Source of the DNA: BOKV01 sp041397525 | GTDB lineage: Bacteria > Pseudomonadota > Alphaproteobacteria > Rhizobiales > Rhizobiaceae | DNA length: 64,000 nucleotides | Reading direction: 5' to 3' | Assembly (NCBI GenBank): GCA_041397525.1 | Contig: JAWKWL010000003.1 | Location: 186,001 to 250,000 of the forward strand | Shown: in pieces, positions 1 through 8,533 of the stretch | Position numbering within the stretch: position 1 is the first letter of the stretch | How the letters are laid out: every line of letters begins with the position of its first letter | Notes under the pieces: model-generated | Told to the model about the DNA's origin: nothing | The model's input: only the letters and a program-made list of their open reading frames with translations | Databases searched by the model: none | Made by a program: the position numbers and the translations under genes

Positions 1-700
1 CATTCCAACCATGAAGCAGCGTCTGGCAGCACCTAGCGACCTGATCGACCTGCGCCACATCGCTGCGATGAAGGGCATCTCGATCAACGGCAATCAGGTC
101 ACCATCGGTGCAGCTACCACCCATGCGGAAGTAGCTTCCAGCAAGGAATTGCGGGCAATTTGTCCAGGCATTTGCAACCTTGCCGGCCATATCGGCGATC
201 CGGCTGTGCGCCACATGGGAACAATTGGCGGCTCCATTGCCAACAATGATCCGGCGGCAGATTACCCGTCGGCAATGATGGCGCTGAACGCGCAGATCAT
301 GACCAACAAGCGCACCATCGACACCGATGATTTCTTCACCGGCATGTTCGAAACTGCGCTGGAGGATGGTGAGATCATCACTGCCGTCAGCTTTGCGGCT
401 CCCGCCAAGTCGGCCTATGCCAAGTTCCCGAACCCGGCTTCGCGCTACGCGATGGCAGGTGTTTTCGTTGCCAAGCTCAAGAATGGCATGGCTCGCGTGG
501 GCGTTACCGGTGCTGGTGCCAGCGGGGTCTTCCGCCACGAGGGCATGGAAAAGGCACTGACCGACAACTGGAGTGCTGACGCTGTTGCCAATGCCAAGGT
601 TGATGAAGGCATGATGCTTTCCGACATCCATGGCGACAGCGCCTATCGCGCCAACCTCGTGAAGGTCATGGCGAAGCGGGCAGTTGCTGCCGCAGGCTGA
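1..700 (+). CDS. FAD-binding (medium) subunit of a CO/xanthine dehydrogenase-family enzyme, 5' end missing
   Basis: This is the FAD-carrying medium subunit (CoxM/CutM type) of a molybdenum hydroxylase, which passes electrons between the iron-sulfur subunit and the acceptor. The frame is open from base 2 and reads IPTMKQRL at once. That is the end of the first FAD-binding motif (family form AGGQTLIPTMKQRL), so the true start lies outside the window and the ATG at 11 is internal. The second FAD motif, TIGGSIANNDPAAD, lies about 75 residues in, and the C-terminal CO-dehydrogenase flavoprotein domain is complete to the stop. Partner subunits are presumably upstream. The substrate cannot be inferred from this subunit. 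A terminator follows, so this is probably the last gene of its operon. Confidence 0.9.
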   Translation, partial: IPTMKQRLAAPSDLIDLRHIAAMKGISINGNQVTIGAATTHAEVASSKELRAICPGICNLAGHIGDPAVRHMGTIGGSIANNDPAADYPSAMMALNAQIMTNKRTIDTDDFFTGMFETALEDGEIITAVSFAAPAKSAYAKFPNPASRYAMAGVFVAKLKNGMARVGVTGAGASGVFRHEGMEKALTDNWSADAVANAKVDEGMMLSDIHGDSAYRANLVKVMAKRAVAAAG

Positions 701-727
701 TTGCTGCGGCTTTAATGGGATCAAGGG

Positions 728-756
728 AAGGCGGGGCTTTGAAGCTCCGCCTTTTC
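728..756 (+). terminator. Intrinsic terminator after the CoxM-like gene
   Basis: The near-perfect stem AAGGCGG-GGCTT / AAGCT-CCGCCTT has a 2-base loop and is followed by TTTTCCGTTT. It lies 28 bases after the stop and separates this transcript from trkH. Confidence 0.8.
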
Positions 757-867
757 CGTTTGACGGCCTCAATTTTTCACGGGGCCGATTGGCTTCCTGT
801 CTGGCCCGTCGTATAAGCCCGGCTTCGAAGACTGGGCCGCTGCATGCGGCAAACAGGAATTGAAACC

Positions 868-2307
868 ATGCAGCTTGAAAAGATTGTCTCACCGCTGGGA
901 CTGATCCTGTGTGTGGCTGGGCTTGCAATGGCACTTCCCGCACTCGTCGATCTCGCACAGGGAAACCGGGACTGGCAGGTATTCCTGGTTTCTGCCTTTG
1001 TTGCTGGTGGAGCGGGGCTTTTCCTGCATTTGGGTTTTCGTGATCGCCATTCCGGCTGGAACCGCCGCGACGGCTTCCTGTTTGTCTCGATGTCCTGGCT
1101 GGTCATGTGCTCTGCCGGTGCCTTGCCGTTCTATTTTGCCGAAGTGCAAATGAGCCCGGTTGATGCCTTTTTTGAATCGGTATCGGGGCTGACTACAACC
1201 GGCTCCACCGTCATGTCTCAACTCGACCGCCTGCCGCCCGGCATCCTGTTGTGGCGCTCGCTGCTGCAATGGATCGGCGGCGTTGGAATTGTCGTGCTTT
1301 CGGTGTTCCTCTTCCCTTTCCTCAAACTGGGCGGGCAATCGCTGTTTGCGATGGAATCATCAGACACGGCAGAAAAGAGTTTCTCTCGCTTCGAGGAATA
1401 TGCTGTCCGGATCCTGTGGCTCTATGTCGGCCTGACGCTTGCCTGCATCCTCACCTATAACGCATTGGGCATGAGCTTTTTTGATGCCGCCAATCATGCC
1501 ATGGCGACGCTCTCCACCGGTGGATACGGCACTTCCGATCTGTCATTCGCAAAGTTCAATTCCGTTCCAATCCTGTGGGCGGGAACGGCGTTCATGCTTT
1601 TGGGCGGCATGCCGTTCATGTTCATGCTGTTCATGTTCTCGCCAAAGCGGCGGTTCTTCGACATCCAGATCGCCTATTATTTCGGTATTGTGGCCCTGTC
1701 GGTGTTTTTCCTGCTGATCGTCCTGCAGGTGAACGGCACACCGGTCGATCCAACACTTTTTGCCAGCGTCACCTTCACCGTGGTCTCGATCCTGACCACC
1801 ACCGGTTTCGTGTTCCAGGATTTCGGGATCTGGCCGACTGCTGCATTGTTCCTGGTCGGTCTGTTGATTTTCCTCGGCGCCTGCTCCGGCTCGACCGCCG
1901 GCGGCCTGAAGATGTTTCGCATCGTCGTGTTTGTTGCCGTGTGCAGATCGGCAATCGCCAGACTGCTCTCCCCCAGTTCCGTGCGCAGCATGAAATATGG
2001 CGATCACGCCATTGATGAGGACGTGGTAGTCGCGGTGTTCTCTTTTACCCTGCTGTATTTTGCCACCTTCCTGATCGGTGGCGTCATTCTCACCCTGACG
2101 GGAAATGACCTGATCACAGCCTTTTCCGGATCAGCCACCGCCCTTGCCAATGTCGGTCCCGGGCTGGGTACAAAGATCGGGCCCGCCTTCAATTTTGCCG
2201 GCATGTCGGACATCGACAAGGTGGTGCTTTCAATCGAGATGCTGCTTGGCCGTCTCGAAATCATGAGCGTGGTGGTAATGTTCGCGCCGGGGTTCTGGCG
2301 CGACTGA
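868..2307 (+). CDS. trkH: TrkH-type potassium uptake channel subunit
   Basis: Integral membrane subunit of a Trk/Ktr K+ uptake system, normally working with a cytoplasmic TrkA. The 479-residue length and about ten hydrophobic segments fit the family. The selectivity-filter repeats typical of the four pore loops are visible: SGLTTTGST near residue 107, LSTGGYGTS near 217, LTTTGFVFQ near 310 and ANVGPGLG near 430. The C-terminus ends in the family-like LGRLEIMSVVVMF. The ATG at 868 is preferred over in-frame 844 because MQLEKIV opens the first helix directly. No trkA is adjacent. It converges with the nitronate monooxygenase gene, with 32 bases between the stops. Confidence 0.93.
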   Translation: MQLEKIVSPLGLILCVAGLAMALPALVDLAQGNRDWQVFLVSAFVAGGAGLFLHLGFRDRHSGWNRRDGFLFVSMSWLVMCSAGALPFYFAEVQMSPVDAFFESVSGLTTTGSTVMSQLDRLPPGILLWRSLLQWIGGVGIVVLSVFLFPFLKLGGQSLFAMESSDTAEKSFSRFEEYAVRILWLYVGLTLACILTYNALGMSFFDAANHAMATLSTGGYGTSDLSFAKFNSVPILWAGTAFMLLGGMPFMFMLFMFSPKRRFFDIQIAYYFGIVALSVFFLLIVLQVNGTPVDPTLFASVTFTVVSILTTTGFVFQDFGIWPTAALFLVGLLIFLGACSGSTAGGLKMFRIVVFVAVCRSAIARLLSPSSVRSMKYGDHAIDEDVVVAVFSFTLLYFATFLIGGVILTLTGNDLITAFSGSATALANVGPGLGTKIGPAFNFAGMSDIDKVVLSIEMLLGRLEIMSVVVMFAPGFWRD

Positions 2308-2339
2308 CTGAGCGAGGCGCTTCGCCTGTCAGATGCGTA

Positions 2340-3302
2340 TCAGGCGCAGACACGCTTTTTGGCAGCCTGGTATTCGCGTTGCAGCCGGTCCACGAGTTCC
2401 TGCGTGCTCACGACCTTGTCAACCGCGCCAATTCCCTGACCGCATCCCCAGATGTCCTTCCAGGCTTTGGCCTTGGCATCGCTGCCTGAGCCAAAACTCA
2501 TCTTGCTTGGATCGCTCTCGGGCAAATTGTCGGGATCAAGACCGGCATTGACTATGGAGGAGCGCAGATAGTTGCCATTCACTCCGGTAAACAGGTTTGT
2601 ATAGACGATGTCCGCTGCGCGTCCTTCGACAATCCCCTGCTTGTAGGCGTCCGTTGCACGTGCTTCGGCAGTGGCAATGAACGGCGAACCGATATAGGCA
2701 AGGTCTGCGCCCATCGCCTGGGCTGCCAGCACGGCGCCGCCATTGGCAATCGAACCTGAAAGAAGCAGAGGCCCGTCAAACCACTGCCGGATTTCCTGGA
2801 TCAGGGCAAATGGCGAGAGGGTTCCGGCATGACCGCCAGCACCCGTCGCTACGGCAATCAACCCGTCCGCACCCATTTCCACGGCCTTGCGGGCATGGCG
2901 ATCATGAATAATGTCATGCAGCACGATACCGCCATAGGAATGCACGGCTTCGTTGACCTCCGCGACCGCACCCAGGGACGTGATCACGATTGGTGCCTTG
3001 TACTTGACGCACAGTTCAAGGTCCTGCTGCAGCCGGTTGTTCGACTTGTGCACGATCTGGTTGACCGCAAAAGGTGCTGTTTTCGATCCCGGATTGGCTG
3101 ACTGGTGCGCCGCCAGTTCCTCGGTCAATTGTGCCAGCCATTCATCAAGTTGCTCGACGGGACGGGCATTCAGCGCAGGAAACGAGCCAACGACACCTGC
3201 CTTGCACTGCGCAAGGGTCAGCTCCGGATGGGAAATGATGAAAAGTGGTGCTGCGACCACAGGAATTGTCAGTCGGTCCTTCAGGATTGCAGGTAATGTC
3301 AT
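2340..3302 (-). CDS. Nitronate monooxygenase (2-nitropropane dioxygenase family)
   Basis: FMN-dependent TIM-barrel enzyme of the NMO/2-nitropropane dioxygenase family, which oxidises alkyl nitronates; many bacterial members have unknown physiological substrates. The 320-residue product begins with a typical motif (AAPLFIISHPELT, residues 17-29). It has the phosphate-binding glycine motif GAGGHAG at 154-160 and a second flavin-phosphate region (LSGSIANGGA) near 182. The ATG at 3302 is preferred over the in-frame GTG at 3332 because GGAG precedes it at good spacing and homologues start this way. Its upstream region carries a 22-bp imperfect palindrome (3423-3444) like the one upstream of the beta-oxidation operon at 46.3 kb, so it may share that MerR regulator. 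Confidence 0.9.
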   Translation of the reverse strand: MTLPAILKDRLTIPVVAAPLFIISHPELTLAQCKAGVVGSFPALNARPVEQLDEWLAQLTEELAAHQSANPGSKTAPFAVNQIVHKSNNRLQQDLELCVKYKAPIVITSLGAVAEVNEAVHSYGGIVLHDIIHDRHARKAVEMGADGLIAVATGAGGHAGTLSPFALIQEIRQWFDGPLLLSGSIANGGAVLAAQAMGADLAYIGSPFIATAEARATDAYKQGIVEGRAADIVYTNLFTGVNGNYLRSSIVNAGLDPDNLPESDPSKMSFGSGSDAKAKAWKDIWGCGQGIGAVDKVVSTQELVDRLQREYQAAKKRVCA

Positions 3303-3422
3303 GAAATTTGGCGCTCCGCTAACGCGTTTCACGCTTCAGGGAAACGGGACAACGCGGCCATTCATTCGAATTTGTCTTCGCAGTTCTCATTTTTCGTTTC
3401 TGTCAAAGGGCTTCACGCTCTA

Positions 3423-3444
3423 TTGACGCTTACGAAAACGTAAG
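3423..3444. promoter_or_regulatory. Candidate MerR-type operator upstream of the nitronate monooxygenase
   Basis: Imperfect palindrome with left part TTGACGCTTACG and right part AAAACGTAAG, about 120 bases upstream of the start at 3302. It matches the minus-strand site at 46338-46359 at 19 of 22 positions by eye. The binding protein is inferred, not shown. Confidence 0.5.
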
Positions 3445-3774
3445 TCTTATACGCAAACCGTTCCAGCTTATCAATCTTTCAGCAGCCAACCCATCAATTA
3501 GCCGAGGTGTTTGCCATTGATTGCAATTGAAACCGGAAAGTCCGATAAGATAAAACCGGTTTGCACCGGATCGCAGCTTGTTGTATTGCGTGACGTTACG
3601 GAAGCCTTGGCGTGTTTTGTGGTTTTTGACTGATATTGCCGAAGGCTCGGGTCTGGGGGCGCCTGTTCCACCGGAGGGTGGCGACAGGACCGGGCTTGAA
3701 TTGATCAGCAAATGTTGCCATTGCCTTTTTCAAGGTTGATGCGTGACGGCTGATCGAACAGGGGTATTGGAAAG
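3445..3774. other. Intergenic region without a convincing gene
   Basis: 330 bases between the candidate operator and the next gene. I find no convincing coding frame. It contains the promoter region of the gene at 3775; a weak TTGAAA/GATAAA pair around 3527-3554 is possible. No terminator or RNA structure stands out. Confidence 0.5.
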
Positions 3775-4911
3775 TTGGCTGATTTTGAGGGGCTCATCCG
3801 CCAGGCCTTGGCGCGACAGGATGATTCTGACCCGGTCATTCGGGAGAAGGTCTACCAGTCCTCGCGGAATGCGCTGGAGCGCATGATCGCTTCGGCAAAA
3901 GCGCAGGATCCTGCGACTTCCGATTCCCACCGCGACGCATTGGAAGTTTCGATCAGGCGCATTGAGAGCGGCTATGCCCAGTCTCCTGCGCCAGCGCCGA
4001 ATGTCCAATCCCTGCCGCCGAGATTGCGACCCGCGCCGCCGCTTTCAGCTGAAACGCAGCCTGTAGCAGGCAGCGTGAATCGCGAAGTGCGGGTCGAACA
4101 CGGATTTGACAGCCAGGGCAGGGCAGAGCCAGTGATGCTCGACGACCCCTATTCCGATTATCCGGATGATGACGGCTACGACGATACGCTGGATTACGGT
4201 GCTGATGAGGATGACCGCAACCATGTCAGCAAGGCAATGCTGGCACGGCGCGGTTCATCGGCGAAGCGAAATCTCGTAATTGCAGTCACATTGCTTGCGA
4301 TCCTCGGTTTCGGGTGGCTCGGTTACGGCCTTTACAGCGAGATCTTCGGAGCCAGTGATTCGAGCCAGCAGGAGCAGCCCGGAACGGCTGATTCGGCAAA
4401 TGCTACTGGCGGCGAAGACGTCGCCGACGCAACCTATATTGTCCTGCTGTCAGCCGCAGATTCCAGTGCGCTGGATACGAGCGGTCGCGGCACTGCTGAA
4501 ATCGTCAACCAGTCCAATACCGAAATGTTGCGACTGGCTTCACTTCGCCCCGGTAATGCTAGGGAGGAGACAGCCAAACCGATCTTGCTGGCCGTGCAGC
4601 CTGGCGTGTTGTCGCGAATTGCGGGCAAAAAGGTGACGGTCGAGATTAGGGCGAAATCCGGTGGGACCGGCCCTGCCAATTTCGCAGTCAGTTGTGAATT
4701 CGACAGTCAGGAACTGTGTGGCCGCAAGCGGTTCCGAGTTGGCCTGCAGCCGGAAGTCATGATCTTCAAACTTTCGGTTCCTGCCGAAGCGGCAACAGTC
4801 CGCGACGCGCATTTCTTGCTCAACACCGATATTACCGGCGCTGCTGCGATATCGGGTCAGGGAGATCTGGTCGACATCCAGTATGCGAGATTGCGCCTCG
4901 ACGAGGAATAA
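3775..4911 (+). CDS. Single-pass membrane-anchored protein of unknown function
   Basis: I do not recognise a functional family beyond general likeness to conserved rhizobial hypothetical proteins. The 378-residue product has a cytoplasmic N-terminal half with a charged helical start (residues 1-65), a proline-rich stretch (70-95) and an acidic Asp/Tyr-rich segment (122-148). One membrane helix follows at about 167-187, then a C-terminal extracytoplasmic domain of about 185 residues, probably beta-rich, with one Cys pair near its middle. The predicted start is TTG at 3775 (MADFEGLIRQ). It converges with ppk2, with 3 bases between the stops. The architecture suggests an envelope sensor or scaffold, but nothing more specific can be read. 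Confidence 0.75.
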   Translation: MADFEGLIRQALARQDDSDPVIREKVYQSSRNALERMIASAKAQDPATSDSHRDALEVSIRRIESGYAQSPAPAPNVQSLPPRLRPAPPLSAETQPVAGSVNREVRVEHGFDSQGRAEPVMLDDPYSDYPDDDGYDDTLDYGADEDDRNHVSKAMLARRGSSAKRNLVIAVTLLAILGFGWLGYGLYSEIFGASDSSQQEQPGTADSANATGGEDVADATYIVLLSAADSSALDTSGRGTAEIVNQSNTEMLRLASLRPGNAREETAKPILLAVQPGVLSRIAGKKVTVEIRAKSGGTGPANFAVSCEFDSQELCGRKRFRVGLQPEVMIFKLSVPAEAATVRDAHFLLNTDITGAAAISGQGDLVDIQYARLRLDEE

Positions 4912-4914
4912 GCG

Positions 4915-5793
4915 TCAATCGCGGAAGTCGTCCGCACCGCGCACGATACTGGTATCGATTTCGCCAATGGCGGCGTCATCCTTGAACTCATAGTCCAGGC
5001 TGTGCAGCACCTTGCGAATGGCATTGACCCGGGCGCGCCGCTTGTCGTTGGAACGAATGATTGTCCAGGGCGCAGTCTTTGAATGGCTGCGCGAAAGCAT
5101 GATGTCGCGGGCCTCGGTATAGTCGTGCCATTTCTCCAATGCCTTGATGTCGATCGGCGACAGCTTCCAGACCTTGAGCGGATCATGCCTGCGGTCATGG
5201 AACCGCTTCAATTGCATTTCCTGTCCGATATTGAGCCAGAATTTGAAGAAAGCTATGCCTTCGTTGACAATCATCTCCTCGAAACGCGGCACTTCCTGCA
5301 GAAATGCCTCGTGCTGCTCCGGTTTGCAAAATCCCATGACCGGTTCAACCCCGGCGCGATTGTACCACGAGCGGTCGAACATCACGAACTCGCCTGCGGT
5401 TGGAAAATTCTGGACATAGCGCTGGAAATACCATTGCCCCATTTCAACATCCGACGGCTTTGACAGTGCAACCGGACGGGCATAGCGCGGATTCAGATTT
5501 TCACGAAATGCGGCAATGGTTCCGCCCTTGCCGGCGGCATCGCGGCCTTCAAACAGGATCATCATCCTGCGACCGGTCTTCTGCAACCAGTACTGGACCT
5601 TGACCAGTTCCTTTTGCAGTGCTGTCAATTGCGCTTCATACAGATCAGACTTCAGTTTCTTTTGATATGGATAGTCACCGCTGGAAAATGCGTGCTTTTC
5701 CACCCAGTCCGGTAACTGCGGATCGTCAAGGTCAAACTTGCGCAGTTTTCCCCGTATTTCGAGTTCAACAACGGGCGCGTCGGGAATATCCAT
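4915..5793 (-). CDS. ppk2: Polyphosphate kinase 2
   Basis: PPK2-family P-loop kinase that transfers phosphate between polyphosphate and nucleotides. The 292-residue product has Walker A GRDAAGKGG at 83-91 and the lid/Walker B region FDRSWYNR at 139-146; the single-domain length fits class I PPK2. The C-terminal WTIIRSNDKRRAR motif is also typical. The gene diverges from phoR, with 186 bases between the starts, so polyphosphate metabolism sits beside the phosphate-starvation operon. That shared region is the obvious place for coordinated control, though I see no clean Pho box in it. Whether it runs in the synthesis or nucleotide-phosphorylation direction cannot be read from the sequence. Confidence 0.95.
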   Translation of the reverse strand: MDIPDAPVVELEIRGKLRKFDLDDPQLPDWVEKHAFSSGDYPYQKKLKSDLYEAQLTALQKELVKVQYWLQKTGRRMMILFEGRDAAGKGGTIAAFRENLNPRYARPVALSKPSDVEMGQWYFQRYVQNFPTAGEFVMFDRSWYNRAGVEPVMGFCKPEQHEAFLQEVPRFEEMIVNEGIAFFKFWLNIGQEMQLKRFHDRRHDPLKVWKLSPIDIKALEKWHDYTEARDIMLSRSHSKTAPWTIIRSNDKRRARVNAIRKVLHSLDYEFKDDAAIGEIDTSIVRGADDFRD

Positions 5794-5979
5794 AAACGTT
5801 CAAGTCTCCACTCTGTTTGCCGGTCACAGTTCCGAATACGGATGATTATACGGCGCTGGCCACCGAAAAACAGCAATGAAAAAACAGCAATCTTTTGCAG
5901 TCTGTAATGATTCCTCCTTCATCGCGACATGCCAAGCTGTGCTAAGAAACGGATTGGGCCTTACCAGGGAGACGAAACC

Positions 5980-7248
5980 ATGTTGTCACGGCTGTCCCAG
6001 ACAAGAAGGGTTGGCATTGCCTGCGCGCTGATGGCAATTGCATGCACCGGCTTCGAGCCGACCAGTGCCCCCTACTTCTTTGGCATTGCCGTTTTGGTAG
6101 CACTCTTGTTTGCGGCGATTGCACCATCCGTCACGACGGAAACCGGAAAACAGGCAAACCAGGCCCAGCGCTCCCTTTGGCCTGACAATTCGATAAAGGC
6201 TGTGGCGGAGGCATTCGGGTATCCGGTCTATATTCTCGATCCGCAGGGCAATGTCCGCTACGCCAACCAGTTGTCAGTCCAGGTATTCTCCGCAGCACGG
6301 GTCGGTGATCCCCTGAACTACAGCTTCCGCCAGCCCGAAATCTCCAGACTGCTGCAACAGGTCATGGCCGATGGCAAGGGTTCTGTATTGCTCTATCATG
6401 AGCGTGTTCCGGCTGACCGCTGGTTTCTGGTCTCCGTGTCACCGGTTCTTTCGCAGGTCACATCCGGGGAGCCGACCTTCTTCATGGTAAGTTTCATCGA
6501 CCAGTCGGAGGTGAAGCGCGCCGAGGAAATGCGCTCGGATTTCATCGCCAATGCCAGCCATGAATTGCGTACCCCGCTGGTCTCGCTTCGTGGCTTCGTC
6601 GAAACCTTGCAGGGGCCGGCAAGCGCGGATCCGCAGGCCACAAAACGCTTCCTGGCAATCATGCTTGAACAAGCCGAACGCATGTCGCGCCTGATTGACG
6701 ATCTCCTGTCGCTCAGCAGGATCGAGATGAAAGCACATTTGCGCCCGCGCGACGAGGTCGAGGTCGGAGACGTCCTCAGTTCAGTGAAGCGCTCGCTCGA
6801 AAACCAGGCATCGGCGCTGGGTGTGGTTATCAATGTCGAACTGCCGGACCAACCGGCGCTGGTCCGGGGAGACCGCGATGAACTGCTTCAGGTGTTTTCC
6901 AATCTGGTCGAGAATGCCTGCAAATACGGCCAGAGCGGGAGCAAGGTCGACATCTCTGCCAAACTAGACGGCGAGGCGGGAAACGGAGGCGTCGAAGTCA
7001 CGGTAAGGGACTATGGTCCAGGTATTGCGGCAGAGCATCAGCCACGCCTGACAGAGCGATTTTACCGCGTGGATATTGCTGACAGTCGCCAGAAACAGGG
7101 CACCGGACTTGGGCTCGCCATCGTCAAGCACATTCTGAGCCGCCACGGCACCAGACTCATCGTGAATTCGAAACCCGGACAGGGTGCTGCTTTTTCGGTC
7201 AAGTTCCCGCCGCTTCATGTTTCAGATTCTGGACGGTCGAAAATTTAA
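5980..7248 (+). CDS. phoR: Phosphate regulon sensor histidine kinase PhoR
   Basis: Inner-membrane sensor kinase that phosphorylates PhoB when phosphate is limiting, with PstSCAB and PhoU as inputs. The 422-residue product has two closely spaced N-terminal hydrophobic segments (about 12-28 and 32-50) and a PAS-like domain (about 75-175). The H-box NASHELRTPL carries His194. A HATPase domain follows, with the N-box NLVENACKYG, DYGPGI and GTGLGLAIVKH motifs. The ATG at 5980 follows GGGAGACG; an in-frame ATG at 5929 would add 17 unlikely residues. It heads a co-oriented set ending at phoB, so sensor and regulator bracket the transporter genes. Confidence 0.94.
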   Translation: MLSRLSQTRRVGIACALMAIACTGFEPTSAPYFFGIAVLVALLFAAIAPSVTTETGKQANQAQRSLWPDNSIKAVAEAFGYPVYILDPQGNVRYANQLSVQVFSAARVGDPLNYSFRQPEISRLLQQVMADGKGSVLLYHERVPADRWFLVSVSPVLSQVTSGEPTFFMVSFIDQSEVKRAEEMRSDFIANASHELRTPLVSLRGFVETLQGPASADPQATKRFLAIMLEQAERMSRLIDDLLSLSRIEMKAHLRPRDEVEVGDVLSSVKRSLENQASALGVVINVELPDQPALVRGDRDELLQVFSNLVENACKYGQSGSKVDISAKLDGEAGNGGVEVTVRDYGPGIAAEHQPRLTERFYRVDIADSRQKQGTGLGLAIVKHILSRHGTRLIVNSKPGQGAAFSVKFPPLHVSDSGRSKI

Positions 7249-7269
7249 TAACAAAAGCAATAGGTTAAT

Positions 7270-7287
7270 CTGTCACAATAGTAACAC
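7270..7287 (+). promoter_or_regulatory. Candidate Pho box upstream of pstS
   Basis: CTGTCAC, a 4-base AT-rich spacer AATA, then GTAACAC. The first repeat matches the CTGTCAT consensus at 6 of 7 positions; the second is poor. It lies 133 bases before the pstS start, where PhoB control is expected. Confidence 0.45.
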
Positions 7288-7419
7288 GCAGATGACATAA
7301 AACCATTTTGCACGGTGAGTAGTTTGCTGAAGTCATCGCGGAGTAGGTACCTGCTGTCTGTGCAAACCGGCGCGGTGATTCACTCACCTGACCAAAGTCA
7401 CCGAAAGGGAGATTCATCC

Positions 7420-8463
7420 GTGAAATTTTCATCTTACGCCAGCGCAGCAGCCTGCGTCCTCATGATGTCCGTTGCCGGCCAGGCCGAAGCACGCGACGAA
7501 ATCCAGATCGCCGGTTCCTCGACCGTACTTCCTTATGCTGCGATCGTGGCTGAAGCTTTTGGCGAAAACACAGATTTCCCGACCCCGGTTGTTAACGGTG
7601 GTGGTTCGGGTGCCGGCCGCAAGGCGTTGTGCGAGGGGGTTGGAGAAAACACCATCGACATCGCCAACTCTTCTTCACGCATCAAGCAGTCCGACATCGA
7701 CAACTGCGCATCCAACGGTGTCAAGGACATCCAGGAAGTCCGCATCGGTTATGATGGCATTGTCTTCGCTTCCGACATCAAGGGCAACGGTTTTGCCTTC
7801 ACCCCGGCCGACTGGCACATGGCTCTTGCAGCCAAGGTCGTCAAGGACGGCAAGCTCGTCGACAATCCGAACAAGATGTGGAGCGACGTCCGCGCTGACC
7901 TGCCAGCCCAGGAAATCCTCGCATTCATCCCGGGCACCAAGCACGGCACCCGCGAAGTGTTCGACGAGAAGGTGATCAAGGCCGGTTGTGAAGCAGACGG
8001 CACGTTTGAAGCTATCATGGCTTCAAACGGTGGCGACAAGAAAGCCGCTGAAAAAGAGTGCATGGCGATCCGTACCGATGGCATGTCAACCGACATCGAC
8101 GGCGACTACACCGAAACGCTTGCCCGCATCGATGCGAACAAGCAGGCAATCGGCGTATTTGGTCTTTCCTTCTACCAGAACAACACCGACAAGCTGCAGG
8201 TCGCAACCATGAGCGGCGTAACGCCATCGGTTGAAACCATTGCTTCAGGCGAATATCCGGTTTCGCGTCCGCTGTACTTCTACGTCAAGAACGCTCACCT
8301 GGACGTCATTCCCGGCCTGCAGGAATATGTCGAGTTCTTCGTTTCTGACGAAATGGCCGGTCCGGATGGTCCTCTGGCTGCATACGGCCTGGTTTCCGAT
8401 CCGGAGCTTGCCAAGACCCAGGAAATGGTCAAGGCTCGCACTCCGATGGGTCCGCTGAACTAA
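7420..8463 (+). CDS. pstS: Phosphate-binding periplasmic protein PstS
   Basis: High-affinity periplasmic phosphate receptor for the PstCAB importer. The product is about 347 residues. The start is GTG at 7420, preceded by AAGGGAG, and gives a signal peptide ending near QAEA (residue 24). An earlier in-frame GTG at 7315 would put 35 residues ahead of the signal. Phosphate-binding loops are visible: AGSSTVLPYA (31-40) and GGGSGAGRK (60-68). The protein is Cys-containing, as is common in this subfamily. A strong stem-loop follows the stop, before pstC, which would favour higher pstS than pstCAB expression. Confidence 0.95.
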   Translation: MKFSSYASAAACVLMMSVAGQAEARDEIQIAGSSTVLPYAAIVAEAFGENTDFPTPVVNGGGSGAGRKALCEGVGENTIDIANSSSRIKQSDIDNCASNGVKDIQEVRIGYDGIVFASDIKGNGFAFTPADWHMALAAKVVKDGKLVDNPNKMWSDVRADLPAQEILAFIPGTKHGTREVFDEKVIKAGCEADGTFEAIMASNGGDKKAAEKECMAIRTDGMSTDIDGDYTETLARIDANKQAIGVFGLSFYQNNTDKLQVATMSGVTPSVETIASGEYPVSRPLYFYVKNAHLDVIPGLQEYVEFFVSDEMAGPDGPLAAYGLVSDPELAKTQEMVKARTPMGPLN

Positions 8464-8481
8464 GCCTGCAACATTGACAAG

Positions 8482-8508
8482 CAGGGCGGCGTACAATGCG
8501 CCGCCCTG
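8482..8508 (+). other. Intercistronic stem-loop between pstS and pstC
   Basis: A perfect 10-bp stem (CAGGGCGGCG / CGCCGCCCTG) with a 7-base loop, not followed by a T-run. It fits an mRNA-stabilising or partial-attenuation hairpin that sets the PstS:PstCAB ratio rather than a full terminator. Confidence 0.7.
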
Positions 8509-8533
8509 ACAATTGCGGTTGGGTGGGATTGAA

